Assembly (NCBI GenBank): GCA_025350965.1
Contig: JANXWV010000015.1
Location: 1-64,000 of the forward strand
Source: Rhizobacter sp.
GTDB taxonomy: Bacteria > Pseudomonadota > Gammaproteobacteria > Burkholderiales > Burkholderiaceae_C
Reading direction: 5' to 3'
Length of the DNA: 64,000 nucleotides
In this document: one piece after another, positions 9,260 to 17,266 of the stretch
Numbering within the stretch: position 1 is the first letter of the stretch
How the letters are laid out: the number at the start of each line of letters is the position of its first letter
Notes under the pieces: model-generated
Told to the model about the DNA's origin: nothing
The model's database searches: none
What the model saw: the letters and a program-made list of their open reading frames with translations, nothing else
Position numbers and translations under genes: made by a program

Positions 9260-10566
9260 ACGACACGAGCCGCACTGCGCACGCGCCGGCACACGCCCAT
9301 GAGTGGCCCCTGGCCCAACGATTTGCCGACGTTCGAACGCAAACCGTGGCCCTGGCTGCACCGTTGTCAGAAGCGCTGTGCCAGGTGCAGGCCATGCCTG
9401 ACACCAGCCCGACGAAGTGGCACCTCGCGCACGTCACTTGGTTCTTCGAGACCTTCATCCTCGAACGCTTCGAGCCCCGCTTCAAACCGTTCGATGCGCG
9501 CTTCCGGGTGCTGTTCAACAGCTACTACCAGGGCGTGGGCGAACAGCACCCGCGGTTGCAGCGCGGCCTGATCGAGCGGCCCACATTGGCCGAGGTGCTG
9601 CGCTTTCGCGCCCAGGTCGACGAGCGCATGCAGGCCGTGTTCGCCACGCATGCCGACGACCCCGCGCTGCGCGAGCTGCTGACGCTCGGGCTGCACCACG
9701 AGCAGCAGCACCAGGAACTGCTGCTGACCGACGCGAAGTTCGCGCTCAGCCTCGACAGCGCTCATGCGCCGTACGCCACGCGCTGGCCGCTGACCACGGT
9801 GCAGGCGAACCCGCTCCGCTGGTGCGGCTTCGAGGGCGGCTTGATCGAGCATGGCTTCAACGCTGCGCACGACGGCAACTTCTGCTTCGACAACGAAACC
9901 CCGCGGCACCGCGCCTACACCGCACCGTTCGCGCTGGCGTCGCGGCCCGCCACGTGCGGCGAGTATCTGGCCTTCATCGCCGACGCCGGCTACCAGCGCC
10001 CCGAGCTGTGGCTGTCGGCGGGTTGGGACTGGGTCCAGTCCGGCGGCCGCAGCGCACCGCTCTACTGGCGGCAAGTCGATGGCCGCTCGTCGGCCCACAC
10101 GCTTCAAGGCGTGATCGACATCGACCCACGCACACCCGTGTGTCACCTGAGCTACTTCGAGGCCGACGCGTATGCCCGCTGGGCCGGCGCGCGCCTGCCG
10201 ACCGAGGTGGAATGGGAACTCGCGGCACGTGCCGCATCCGCAACCACACCGGCCACCGCCCACGCCAACTTCGCCGACCGCCGCGCCTTCCACCCCCTTC
10301 CGGCCGAAGGCCATGCAGCCGGCCCGATGCAGCTGTTCGGCGACGTGTGGGAGTGGACGCAGTCGAGCTACGGCGCCTACCCCGGTTACCGCCCGCTGCC
10401 CGGCGCAGTGGGTGAGTACAACGGCAAGTTCATGTGCAACCAATACGTGCTGCGCGGCGGCTCCTGCGCCACGCCGGCCGGCCATGTGCGCGCGAGCTAC
10501 CGCAACTTCTTCCCGACCGATGCGCAGTGGCAATTCAGCGGCGTTCGCCTGGCGCGTGACGTGTGA
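9256..10566 (+). CDS. egtB: EgtB-family sulfoxide synthase (ergothioneine-type biosynthesis)
   Basis: The protein has 436 residues. An N-terminal DinB-like domain carries the iron-binding histidines (KWHLAHVTWFFETF and GLHHEQQHQELLL), followed by a formylglycine-generating-enzyme-like domain (RLPTEVEWELAARAA, GGSCATPAGHVRASYRNFF). EgtB enzymes join a thiol to trimethylhistidine with O2. No egtD methyltransferase lies nearby, and none of the selenoneine genes senB or selD are seen, so the exact product is open between ergothioneine and a related compound. The start at 9256 was chosen because it overlaps the trhO stop; the longer ORF-track start is inside trhO. Confidence 0.87.
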   Translation: MNDTSRTAHAPAHAHEWPLAQRFADVRTQTVALAAPLSEALCQVQAMPDTSPTKWHLAHVTWFFETFILERFEPRFKPFDARFRVLFNSYYQGVGEQHPRLQRGLIERPTLAEVLRFRAQVDERMQAVFATHADDPALRELLTLGLHHEQQHQELLLTDAKFALSLDSAHAPYATRWPLTTVQANPLRWCGFEGGLIEHGFNAAHDGNFCFDNETPRHRAYTAPFALASRPATCGEYLAFIADAGYQRPELWLSAGWDWVQSGGRSAPLYWRQVDGRSSAHTLQGVIDIDPRTPVCHLSYFEADAYARWAGARLPTEVEWELAARAASATTPATAHANFADRRAFHPLPAEGHAAGPMQLFGDVWEWTQSSYGAYPGYRPLPGAVGEYNGKFMCNQYVLRGGSCATPAGHVRASYRNFFPTDAQWQFSGVRLARDV

Positions 10567-11528
10567 GCCGAGCGCGCCGCTCGCTCGTCGCTGTCGCGGT
10601 CGGCCTGCTCGCGCTGGCGCTGCTGGCCGGTGCCGGCATCGCCTTGACGTGGAGCCCCGACCTGCCCCTGAGCACGCTGGCGCCACGCTGGGCAGCGCCA
10701 CCGTCGGCCTTTGTCGACGTCGGTGGCCTGAACGTTCACTACCGCGACGAAGGGCCGCGCGACGACCCCGCGCCCATCGTGCTGCTGCACGGCACCTCCA
10801 GCAGCCTGCACACCTGGGACGGCTGGGCTGACGCACTGCGCGGCACGCGCCGAGTCGTGCGCTTCGACCTGCCGGGCTTCGGCCTGACGGGGCCGAACGC
10901 GAGCGCCGACTACTCCGACGCGGCGTACGTCGTCTTCGTGCTGCAGATGCTCGACGCACTGAAGCTGCGGCGCGTGGTGCTCGGCGGCAACTCGCTCGGT
11001 GGCGCCATTGCCTGGCAGACCGCGGTGGCCGCGCCGGAGCGTGTGGCGCAGTTGATCCTGGTCGACGCGGGCGGCTACGCGTTCGAGGCCACGTCGGTGC
11101 CCATCGGCTTTCGCGCGGCGCGCGCCCCGGGGCTGCGCAGTGTGGTCCGATACCTGTTGCCGCGCAGCGTGGTCGAGTCGAGCGTGCGCAATGTGTTCGG
11201 CGACCCGGCCCGCGTGACCCCCGAGCTCGTGGACCGCTACGTGGCGATGACCCTGCGCGCCGGCAACCGCGAGGCGCTGGCACAGCGCCTCGCGCAAATG
11301 AACTGGGGCCAGAACGTGGGCGGGCTGCGCACGCTCACGCAACGCACGCTGGTGATGTGGGGCGGCCGCGACCGCCTGATCCCACCTGCGCATGCCCAGC
11401 AGTTTGTTCGCGACATCCCTGGCAGCACGCTGGTGATGTTCGACGACCTCGGCCATGTGCCGCAGGAAGAAGACCCGAAGCGCACCGTGATCGCGGTGCA
11501 GCGCTTTCTCGGCGCCGGTGGCGCGTGA
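10563..11528 (+). CDS. Alpha/beta hydrolase with N-terminal membrane anchor
   Basis: The protein has 321 residues. A hydrophobic segment at residues 8-30 looks like an uncleaved signal anchor. The alpha/beta-hydrolase fold is shown by HGTSSSLHTWDGW (oxyanion), the nucleophile elbow GGNSLGGA, the acid in GGRDRLIP and the His in DLGHVPQEEDP. The GTG start overlaps the egtB stop (GTGA), so the two are translationally coupled. The substrate is unknown; similar proteins are called haloalkane dehalogenase-like or epoxide hydrolase-like, but nothing here picks one. Confidence 0.85.
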   Translation: MSRARRSLVAVAVGLLALALLAGAGIALTWSPDLPLSTLAPRWAAPPSAFVDVGGLNVHYRDEGPRDDPAPIVLLHGTSSSLHTWDGWADALRGTRRVVRFDLPGFGLTGPNASADYSDAAYVVFVLQMLDALKLRRVVLGGNSLGGAIAWQTAVAAPERVAQLILVDAGGYAFEATSVPIGFRAARAPGLRSVVRYLLPRSVVESSVRNVFGDPARVTPELVDRYVAMTLRAGNREALAQRLAQMNWGQNVGGLRTLTQRTLVMWGGRDRLIPPAHAQQFVRDIPGSTLVMFDDLGHVPQEEDPKRTVIAVQRFLGAGGA

Positions 11529-11546
11529 CTGGCCGCGGCCAGCGCC

Positions 11547-12251
11547 CTACGACGTCAGAACGGCCAGCACGTCCGAGCGGAACTCGCGCTCGTACAGCAC
11601 GTACACCACGCCCGCAGTGCCCAGCATGAAGGCGTAAGGCGAGAAGAACCAGGCGATGGCCGCGAACGAGTAGTAGTACGCGCGCAAGCCGTCGTTGAAG
11701 GTTTCGGCCGCCATGCCGACGACCCTGCCAGCCTTGTTGGCGAACGCCTCGCGCGACAGGCCCTCGGTACGGAACACCTCGGCCTCGGGCGCCGCCGCCA
11801 CGAGCAGCGCGCCGAAGGTGTACTGGCGCATCGACCACGTGAAGCGAAAGAACGCATGCACGAAGATCGCGAGCAGAAGCATCACCTTCATGTCGAAGAT
11901 CAAGGTGCTGGTGCGCGCCGCGAACGGCAAGTCACGCACCAGTTCGCTTGCCTTGTCGGTGCCCAGCACGGCAAGGAGGCCGCCGATGATCAGGATGGTG
12001 GTAGAGGCGAAGAACGACGGGCTCGTCGACAGGTTCTGCACCACCACGCCGTCGATCACGCGCACCTCGCGGTAGGTGGTTTGCAGCATCCACTGCCGAC
12101 GCACGGCGTTGGTGGCGCCGAGCACCGACTGGCGCGCACCGTCACGTTGACGCGAGAAGCGCGCGTAGCCGACCCAGGTGATGAAGAACAGCGCGAGCGC
12201 GAGCCAGTCGGTCCAGGGAAGCAGGCTGATGAGCTTGATCGCGTTGTCCAT
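11547..12251 (-). CDS. DUF599 domain-containing membrane protein
   Basis: The protein has 234 residues with about four hydrophobic helices: one at the N-terminus (LLPWTDWLALALFFITWVGY), two in the middle, and one at the C-terminus (FAAIAWFFSPYAFMLGTAG). Its pattern, including YARFSRQRDGARQSVLG after the first helix, fits DUF599, an inner-membrane family of unknown function. It lies downstream of the WrbA-like gene on the same strand with a 75-base gap. It is convergent with the alpha/beta hydrolase. Confidence 0.83.
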   Translation of the reverse strand: MDNAIKLISLLPWTDWLALALFFITWVGYARFSRQRDGARQSVLGATNAVRRQWMLQTTYREVRVIDGVVVQNLSTSPSFFASTTILIIGGLLAVLGTDKASELVRDLPFAARTSTLIFDMKVMLLLAIFVHAFFRFTWSMRQYTFGALLVAAAPEAEVFRTEGLSREAFANKAGRVVGMAAETFNDGLRAYYYSFAAIAWFFSPYAFMLGTAGVVYVLYEREFRSDVLAVLTS

Positions 12252-12326
12252 GCGCGGGACTGTAGCAAGCCGGGTCGTCGCTTCGAGTTGACTCCGGCTC
12301 GCCTGCCGCGAAAGCAGCGCTGACGC

Positions 12327-12881
12327 CTACTTGTTGAATCGAGCCGCCACCGCAGCGACGCGCGCGCCGAACAGCTTGGCGGTTTCCAGGTCGCCCGGCA
12401 GCATCTCGGCCGGGCTGGCGTCCGACGGGCTCTGCGCCATCGCGCCCGAGAACGAGCCGACGTAGTTCACGTCGTTGCGGTTCGCGGCCTTGGCGTTGCT
12501 GGGCATCAGGCCGGTGCCGACCCAGATCATGCTGTGCTGCTGCGACAGCGTGAACATGTAGTGCAGCGTCGAGAGCTTGTCGCCGTTCATCGTGGCCGAG
12601 TTGGTGAAGCCGGCGGCGATCTTGTCTTTCCAGACCTGCGTGAACCAGGGTTTGCTCGACGCGTCGGCGAACTTCTTGAACTGCCATGACACGCTGCCCA
12701 TGTAGGTGGGCGAACCGAAGATGATGGCGTCGGCAGCGGCCAGTGTGGCCCACTGCGCTTCGGTGAGGTTGCCGTCGGCGTCGATGGTGATCAGCTCGCC
12801 TGCCGCACCCTCGGCCACGGCCTGCGCCATGCGTTGGGTGTGGCCGTAGCCGCTGTGAAAGACGATGGCAATCTTGGACAT
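12327..12881 (-). CDS. NAD(P)H:quinone oxidoreductase / flavodoxin family protein (WrbA-like)
   Basis: The 184-residue protein has a flavodoxin fold. The FMN phosphate loop is HSGYGHTQRMAQAVAEGA and the isoalloxazine-contact loop is FGSPTYMGSVSWQFKKFAD. WrbA-type enzymes reduce quinones by two electrons, protecting against oxidative stress. The start at 12881 follows an AAGGAAC ribosome site; the longer ORF-track start adds a Pro/Ser-rich stretch with no family match. It follows the pirin gene by 67 bases and probably shares its promoter. Confidence 0.88.
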   Translation of the reverse strand: MSKIAIVFHSGYGHTQRMAQAVAEGAAGELITIDADGNLTEAQWATLAAADAIIFGSPTYMGSVSWQFKKFADASSKPWFTQVWKDKIAAGFTNSATMNGDKLSTLHYMFTLSQQHSMIWVGTGLMPSNAKAANRNDVNYVGSFSGAMAQSPSDASPAEMLPGDLETAKLFGARVAAVAARFNK

Positions 12882-12948
12882 GGTGTTCCTTGGGTCGTTG
12901 GGTTGGTTGGGGTGGGTCGGGGTGGGTCGAGGAGAGCGAACGGGGCAG

Positions 12949-13668
12949 CTATCGAAGGTCGAACACCAGCACCTCGGCATCAATGCCGTGGCTCAGGGTC
13001 AGTGCGGGCTCGGCTTCGATCTTGAGCGCGTCGCCAGCGCTCAGGTGCTGGCCATTCACGTCGAGCTGGCCGCGCACCAGGTGCACGTAGGTCTTGCGGG
13101 CCGCATCGAGTGGCTTTGTCACTTGCTGGCCAACGTCGAACAGGCCGCTGTAGATGGCGGCATCAGCGTGGATCGTGACCGAGCCGTCATGGCCATCGGG
13201 TGAGGCGACGAGGCGCAGCGCGCCCTGCTTCGACGCGGCGTCGAAGTGCTTCTGCTCGTAGCCCGGGTCGATGCCGCGCGCGCTGGGCTCGATCCAGATC
13301 TGCAAGAAGTGGGTGGTCGCCGCCGGGGCGTGGTTGAACTCGCTGTGCATCACGCCGCGCCCGGCGCTCATGCGCTGCACGTCGCCGGGGCGGATCACCC
13401 CACTCACGGCGGCACCGGCCTGGCCGTTGCCCATGTTGTCTTTGTGAGCGAGTTCGCCCGAGAGCACGTAGCTCACGATTTCCATGTCGCGGTGGCCATG
13501 CGTACCGAAGCCGGTGCCGGGTGCGATGCGGTCTTCGTTGATGACGCGCAGGTTGCCGAAGCCCATGTGCTTCGGGTCGTGGTAGTCGGCGAACGAGAAG
13601 CTGTGGTGGCTCTTGAGCCACCCGTGGTCGGCATGACCACGGTCGGATGATTTGCGCAGGGTCAGCAT
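12949..13668 (-). CDS. Pirin family protein
   Basis: The 239-residue protein is a bicupin. The N-terminal cupin has the pirin metal ligands in THGHRDMEI and GVMHSEF (three His and one Glu), so the metal site is intact. Bacterial pirins such as YhhW are redox proteins with quercetinase activity or act as regulators. The ORF-track frame runs far upstream into the LysR gene; the ATG at 13668 follows an AGGAGA ribosome site. It heads a minus-strand cluster with WrbA-like and DUF599 genes and is divergent from a LysR gene, which probably controls it. Confidence 0.9.
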   Translation of the reverse strand: MLTLRKSSDRGHADHGWLKSHHSFSFADYHDPKHMGFGNLRVINEDRIAPGTGFGTHGHRDMEIVSYVLSGELAHKDNMGNGQAGAAVSGVIRPGDVQRMSAGRGVMHSEFNHAPAATTHFLQIWIEPSARGIDPGYEQKHFDAASKQGALRLVASPDGHDGSVTIHADAAIYSGLFDVGQQVTKPLDAARKTYVHLVRGQLDVNGQHLSAGDALKIEAEPALTLSHGIDAEVLVFDLR

Positions 13669-13721
13669 GAACGGTATCTCCTTGACCACCAATGTAGGTG
13701 CGCGCATTGATGACGCCAGCG

Positions 13722-13739
13722 GAACGCATTGAAGCGTTC
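13722..13739. promoter_or_regulatory. Candidate LysR operator palindrome
   Basis: The interrupted palindrome GAACGC-ATTGAA-GCGTTC lies midway in the 138-bp gap between the divergent pirin and LysR genes. Dyads of this size between a LysR gene and its divergent target are typical regulator binding sites. Binding is inferred, not shown. Confidence 0.45.
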
Positions 13740-13806
13740 GTTCAAATAAGATGAAGCATCGTTGCCGAAGCCCGTTGGCCGAGCCATCAGCCCGATCCGC
13801 ACCTCG

Positions 13807-14868
13807 ATGAACACACCCCGAAACGTACTGACCCCCGATGCCCTGGCGATGATGGACGTTATCGCCCGCACCGGCAGTTTCGCAGCCGCCGCGCGCGAAC
13901 TGGGCAAGGTGCCGTCGTCGCTGACCTACAGCGTGCGGCAGCTCGAAGACGCGCTCGACGTGCTGCTGTTCGACCGCCGTTCGCGCCAGGCTCGGCTCAC
14001 TGCAGCCGGTGAAGAATTGCTCAACGAAGGCCGGCGTTTGCTGGAACAGATGGACGCGGTCGCACACCGCGTGAAGCGCGTGGCGACGGGCTGGGAAACC
14101 CAGCTCACCGTGGCGGTGGACGGTGTGATCTCGCGCCTCACGGTGTTCGAGCTGTGCGAGGCGTTCTATGCGCTGGACCCGCAGGCCGCCGCAGTCGGCG
14201 CGGTCGGCGCGGGCCCGGCTCAGGCAACGTACGAATTCGCATCGCCTGGCCAAGGCGGGCCGGGCACGCGGCTGCGCTTGCGCACCGAAGTGCTGGCCGG
14301 CACGTGGGAAGCATTGACCAGCGGCATGGCCGATCTGGCCATCGGCGTGGGCCTGGAGCGCGGTGCGCCGGCCGATGTGCAGACGCAGGAACTCGGTGTG
14401 CTGCCCTTCGTCTTCGCGGTCGCGCCGCACCACCCGCTCGCCGCCAGCACGGCGCCGATCAGCGACGCCGAGCTGCAGCGCCACCGCGCGGTGGCGGTGG
14501 CCGATTCAGCCCTGCGCAACACGCGCATCACCGTGAACCTGCTGCCCGGGCAGGACGTGCTCACCGTGGCCAGCATGCAGCTGAAGATCGAGGCGCAGCT
14601 GCGCTGCATGGGTTGCGGCTTCGTGCCCGAGCCGCTGGCACGCGAGCACATTGCCGCCGGCCGGCTGGTCGTGAAACCCGTGCAGCGCGTGCTGCCGGCG
14701 GCGCGCCTGGGGTATGCGTGGCGCACCTTGCCACCCGCGCAGCAGGGTGCGGCACGCCGGCCAGCGCTCGGCCTGGCGCTGCGCTGGTGGCTGGACCAGC
14801 TGCAGAGCCCGACCACCCGCCAGGCCCTGCTCGAGCGCCACTGCGCAGTGCCGCTGGCGGGCATGTGA
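13807..14868 (+). CDS. LysR family transcriptional regulator
   Basis: The 353-residue protein has an N-terminal winged helix-turn-helix at about residues 8-66 ([20 protein letters not shown], then [16 protein letters not shown]) and a C-terminal periplasmic-binding-like effector domain. The ATG at 13807 fits the family start better than the TTG at 13762. Proteins of this type next to pirin genes are common in Burkholderiales, so control of the divergent pirin-wrbA-DUF599 cluster is inferred. The effector is unknown. Its stop overlaps the gluQRS GTG start. Confidence 0.92.
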   Translation: MNTPRNVLTPDALAMMDVIARTGSFAAAARELGKVPSSLTYSVRQLEDALDVLLFDRRSRQARLTAAGEELLNEGRRLLEQMDAVAHRVKRVATGWETQLTVAVDGVISRLTVFELCEAFYALDPQAAAVGAVGAGPAQATYEFASPGQGGPGTRLRLRTEVLAGTWEALTSGMADLAIGVGLERGAPADVQTQELGVLPFVFAVAPHHPLAASTAPISDAELQRHRAVAVADSALRNTRITVNLLPGQDVLTVASMQLKIEAQLRCMGCGFVPEPLAREHIAAGRLVVKPVQRVLPAARLGYAWRTLPPAQQGAARRPALGLALRWWLDQLQSPTTRQALLERHCAVPLAGM

Positions 14869-15785
14869 CGGCGCCTGGGCGGGGCTACGTGGGGCGGTTC
14901 GCGCCCTCGCCCACCGGGCCGCTGCACGCGGGCTCGCTGGTGGCGGCACTGGCCTCATGGCTCGACGCCCGCGCGCATGGTGGCCGCTGGCTGGTGCGCA
15001 TCGAAGACGTGGATGCACCACGCTGCGTGACCGGAGCCGATGCGCTGATCCTGGACCAGCTCGCCGCATGCGGGTTGCAGCCGGACGACGCACCGGTGTC
15101 GCAATCACGCCGTGGCGCGCTGTACGCGCAGGCGCTATCGCAACTGCAGCGCGCCGGCTGGGCCTACCCGTGCGGTTGCACGCGCACGGAGATCGACGCC
15201 GTCTGGCTCGCTCGCGGCGTGCACTGGCCGCGCCATGTCGAAACACCTTATCCAGGCACGTGCCGATGCGGCCTGGCCGGCAGGCCAGAGCGTGCGCAAC
15301 GCCTGCTCACCGCGGTGTCGCCCGCCACCGGTGCAGCAGGGGTTGTCATCGCGTGGCACGACCGCCGCCTCGGCGCCGCTCGGCAGGACGTGTGCGCCGA
15401 AGTCGGCGACTTCGTGCTGCGGCGTGCCGACGGCTTGTGGGCCTATCAACTGGCGGTGGTGTCCGACGACGCGGCACAGGGCATCACGCACGTCGTGCGC
15501 GGTGAAGACCTCGCCGACAACACACCGCGCCAGATTCATCTGCAACGCGTGCTCGGCCTGCCGACCCCGTTCTACCTGCACACACCGCTGGTGTCGGGGG
15601 CGAACGGCGAGAAACTGTCGAAGCAGAACGGCGCGCTGCCGCTCGACCTGAGCGACCCGCTGGCCGCCTTGCGCGCAGCGGGCGCGCATCTTGCAATCCA
15701 CACTCCAGCCGATACGCAGGCCGCGTGGCTGCAAGATGCAGTGGCCCGGTGGCGAGGCCGCTGGTGCGACCTTGCGTGTGACTGA
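14865..15785 (+). CDS. gluQRS: Glutamyl-Q tRNA(Asp) synthetase
   Basis: The 306-residue protein is a truncated GluRS: it has the class I catalytic core with the HIGH-like segment [15 protein letters not shown], a zinc-binding region (PCGCTRTE and GTCRC) and a KLSKQ motif, but no anticodon-binding domain. GluQRS charges glutamate onto the queuosine base of tRNA-Asp. The ORF-track start at 14154 is inside the LysR gene; the GTG at 14865 overlaps the LysR stop (GTGA), and the family N-terminus starts a few residues later. Confidence 0.93.
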   Translation: MTAPGRGYVGRFAPSPTGPLHAGSLVAALASWLDARAHGGRWLVRIEDVDAPRCVTGADALILDQLAACGLQPDDAPVSQSRRGALYAQALSQLQRAGWAYPCGCTRTEIDAVWLARGVHWPRHVETPYPGTCRCGLAGRPERAQRLLTAVSPATGAAGVVIAWHDRRLGAARQDVCAEVGDFVLRRADGLWAYQLAVVSDDAAQGITHVVRGEDLADNTPRQIHLQRVLGLPTPFYLHTPLVSGANGEKLSKQNGALPLDLSDPLAALRAAGAHLAIHTPADTQAAWLQDAVARWRGRWCDLACD

Positions 15786-15863
15786 TGGTTTGGTGTCGGC
15801 GCTTCGGGCAGGATGGCATCATCCCGGGTTGGCTCCTTCCCTGAACCCACACAAAGGCAACCC

Positions 15864-16211
15864 ATGAACACCACCCCTTCCGGCCTGCAATACGACGACA
15901 CCGTCACCGGCACCGGCGCCACCGCCACGGCTGGCCAGCACGTCTCGGTCCACTACACCGGCTGGCTCTACAACGACGGCGTCAAGGGCGCCAAGTTCGA
16001 CTCCAGCAAGGACCGCGGCGACCCGTTCCGCTTCGGCCTGGGTGGCGGGCAGGTCATCAAGGGCTGGGACGAAGGCGTGCAAGGCATGAAGGTCGGCGGC
16101 ACGCGCGTGCTGGTGATCCCGGCCGCACTGGGCTACGGCGCTCGCGGCGCGGGTGGCGCGATCCCGCCGAACGCGACGCTGATGTTCGAAGTCGACCTGC
16201 TCGGTGTCTGA
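15864..16211 (+). CDS. FKBP-type peptidyl-prolyl cis-trans isomerase
   Basis: This is a single-domain FKBP of 115 residues, the usual minimal length. Characteristic segments are [29 protein letters not shown] and [17 protein letters not shown], which contain the conserved active-site aromatic and Tyr residues. It isomerises Xaa-Pro peptide bonds. There is no signal peptide, so it is cytoplasmic. The ATG at 15864 is preceded by AAAGGC. It lies just before a transglutaminase-like gene on the same strand. Confidence 0.95.
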   Translation: MNTTPSGLQYDDTVTGTGATATAGQHVSVHYTGWLYNDGVKGAKFDSSKDRGDPFRFGLGGGQVIKGWDEGVQGMKVGGTRVLVIPAALGYGARGAGGAIPPNATLMFEVDLLGV

Positions 16212-16239
16212 TTCTTCTAACGCAGCAGGTGAGTGGGCC

Positions 16240-17148
16240 ATGCCGGTCCAGTACGAGATCGTCCACACCACGATCTACCACTACCGGCAGCCGGTGAGCT
16301 TCGGCGAGCACCGCGTGATGTTCCGCCCACGTGACAGCCACGACCTGCGCGTGCTCGCGACCGACCTGCAAATCAGCCCCGATTCGCTGGTGCGCATGAT
16401 CCAGGACCCGCACTCGAACTCGGTCGCGCTGGTGCAGCCGCTCACGTCGGCGGCCGAGCTGAAGATCGTCTGCAGCTTCACCATCGAGCAGGCACACACG
16501 AACAACCTGGAGCTGCCGCTGTCTCCCACCGCCGAGGTGTTCCCGTTCGCCTACAGCCTGGACGAGCGCTTCGATCTGGAACAGTACCTGCGGCCGCACC
16601 ATGACGACCCGGGCGGCCACCTGACGGCCTGGGCACGCCAGTTCCTGCGCACCGACGGCCTGACCGGCACGCGCGAATTGCTGGTCACGATGAACCAGGC
16701 CATTCGCGACAACTTCCGCTACGCCGAGCGCGACGAAGAAGGCACACAGACTCCCCAGGAAACCCTCAAGCTCAGCACCGGCTCGTGCCGCGACTTTGCC
16801 TTGCTGATGATGGAAGCCGCGCGCCGCCTGGGTGTTGCCACGCGCTTCGTGTCCGGCTACCTGTACGACCCTGCGCTCGACAGCGCGAGCGACGCCACTG
16901 GTCCGGCAGGCGACAACGGCAGCGCCACCGTCGGTGCCGGTGCTACGCATGCATGGCTGCAGGCCTACCTGCCGGGCGCGGGCTGGGTGCCGTTCGACCC
17001 GACCAACAACTTCACTGGCGGCAACCAGCTCATCCGTGTCGGCGTGGCTCGTGACCCGGCCCAGGCCGCGCCGATATCGGGCAGCTGGTTCGGCGAGCCG
17101 GGCGACTACCTCGGCATGACCGTGAAGGTGGTGGTACACCGGCTCTGA
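16240..17148 (+). CDS. Transglutaminase-like cysteine peptidase family protein
   Basis: The 302-residue protein has an N-terminal beta domain (HTTIYHYRQPVSFGEHRVMF) typical of the bacterial transglutaminase N region, then a transglutaminase core with catalytic Cys in GSCRDFALLMMEAARR, His in GATHAWLQAYLPG and Asp in WVPFDPTNN. The triad is complete. Related proteins are predicted cysteine proteases. The ORF-track GTG at 16204 overlaps the FKBP stop; the ATG at 16240 was preferred because AGGTGA precedes it and the family begins there. Confidence 0.88.
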   Translation: MPVQYEIVHTTIYHYRQPVSFGEHRVMFRPRDSHDLRVLATDLQISPDSLVRMIQDPHSNSVALVQPLTSAAELKIVCSFTIEQAHTNNLELPLSPTAEVFPFAYSLDERFDLEQYLRPHHDDPGGHLTAWARQFLRTDGLTGTRELLVTMNQAIRDNFRYAERDEEGTQTPQETLKLSTGSCRDFALLMMEAARRLGVATRFVSGYLYDPALDSASDATGPAGDNGSATVGAGATHAWLQAYLPGAGWVPFDPTNNFTGGNQLIRVGVARDPAQAAPISGSWFGEPGDYLGMTVKVVVHRL

Positions 17149-17174
17149 CCGGCTGGGCCCCGGCAAGCACCAAC

Positions 17175-17203
17175 AACAAGGCCCGCGTCAGCGGGCCTTG
17201 TTC
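17175..17203. terminator. Rho-independent terminator after the transglutaminase gene
   Basis: A perfect 12-bp stem (AACAAGGCCCGC / GCGGGCCTTGTT) with loop GTCA starts 26 bases after the stop. It is followed on the plus strand by CATTT. It lies between convergent genes and may act on both strands. Confidence 0.82.
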
Positions 17204-17256
17204 ATTTCAACGCGCGGTCAGCGCGTTGTTCACATTCAACGCGCGGTCAGCGCGTT
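17200..17256. repeat. Tandem 28/29-bp repeat with internal hairpins
   Basis: Two near-identical copies of a 28-29 bp unit sit side by side (17200-17227 and 17228-17256). The shared core is TTCAACGCGCGGTCAGCGCG, and each copy contains the inverted repeat AACGCGC-GGTCA-GCGCGTT. They lie directly downstream of the helicase stop, which is on the minus strand, and abut the previous terminator. They could form stacked hairpins at the helicase mRNA 3' end. Confidence 0.75.
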
Positions 17257-17266
17257 CAGCACTTGC

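Noticed and set aside
11529-11542. 14-bp palindrome CTGGCCGCGGCCAG between convergent genes
   Set aside because: Short GC palindromes are expected by chance here and no T-run follows; not a convincing terminator.
12949-14484. 511-codon version of the pirin ORF
   Set aside because: The N-terminal half is antisense to the LysR gene; the real start at 13668 has a ribosome site.
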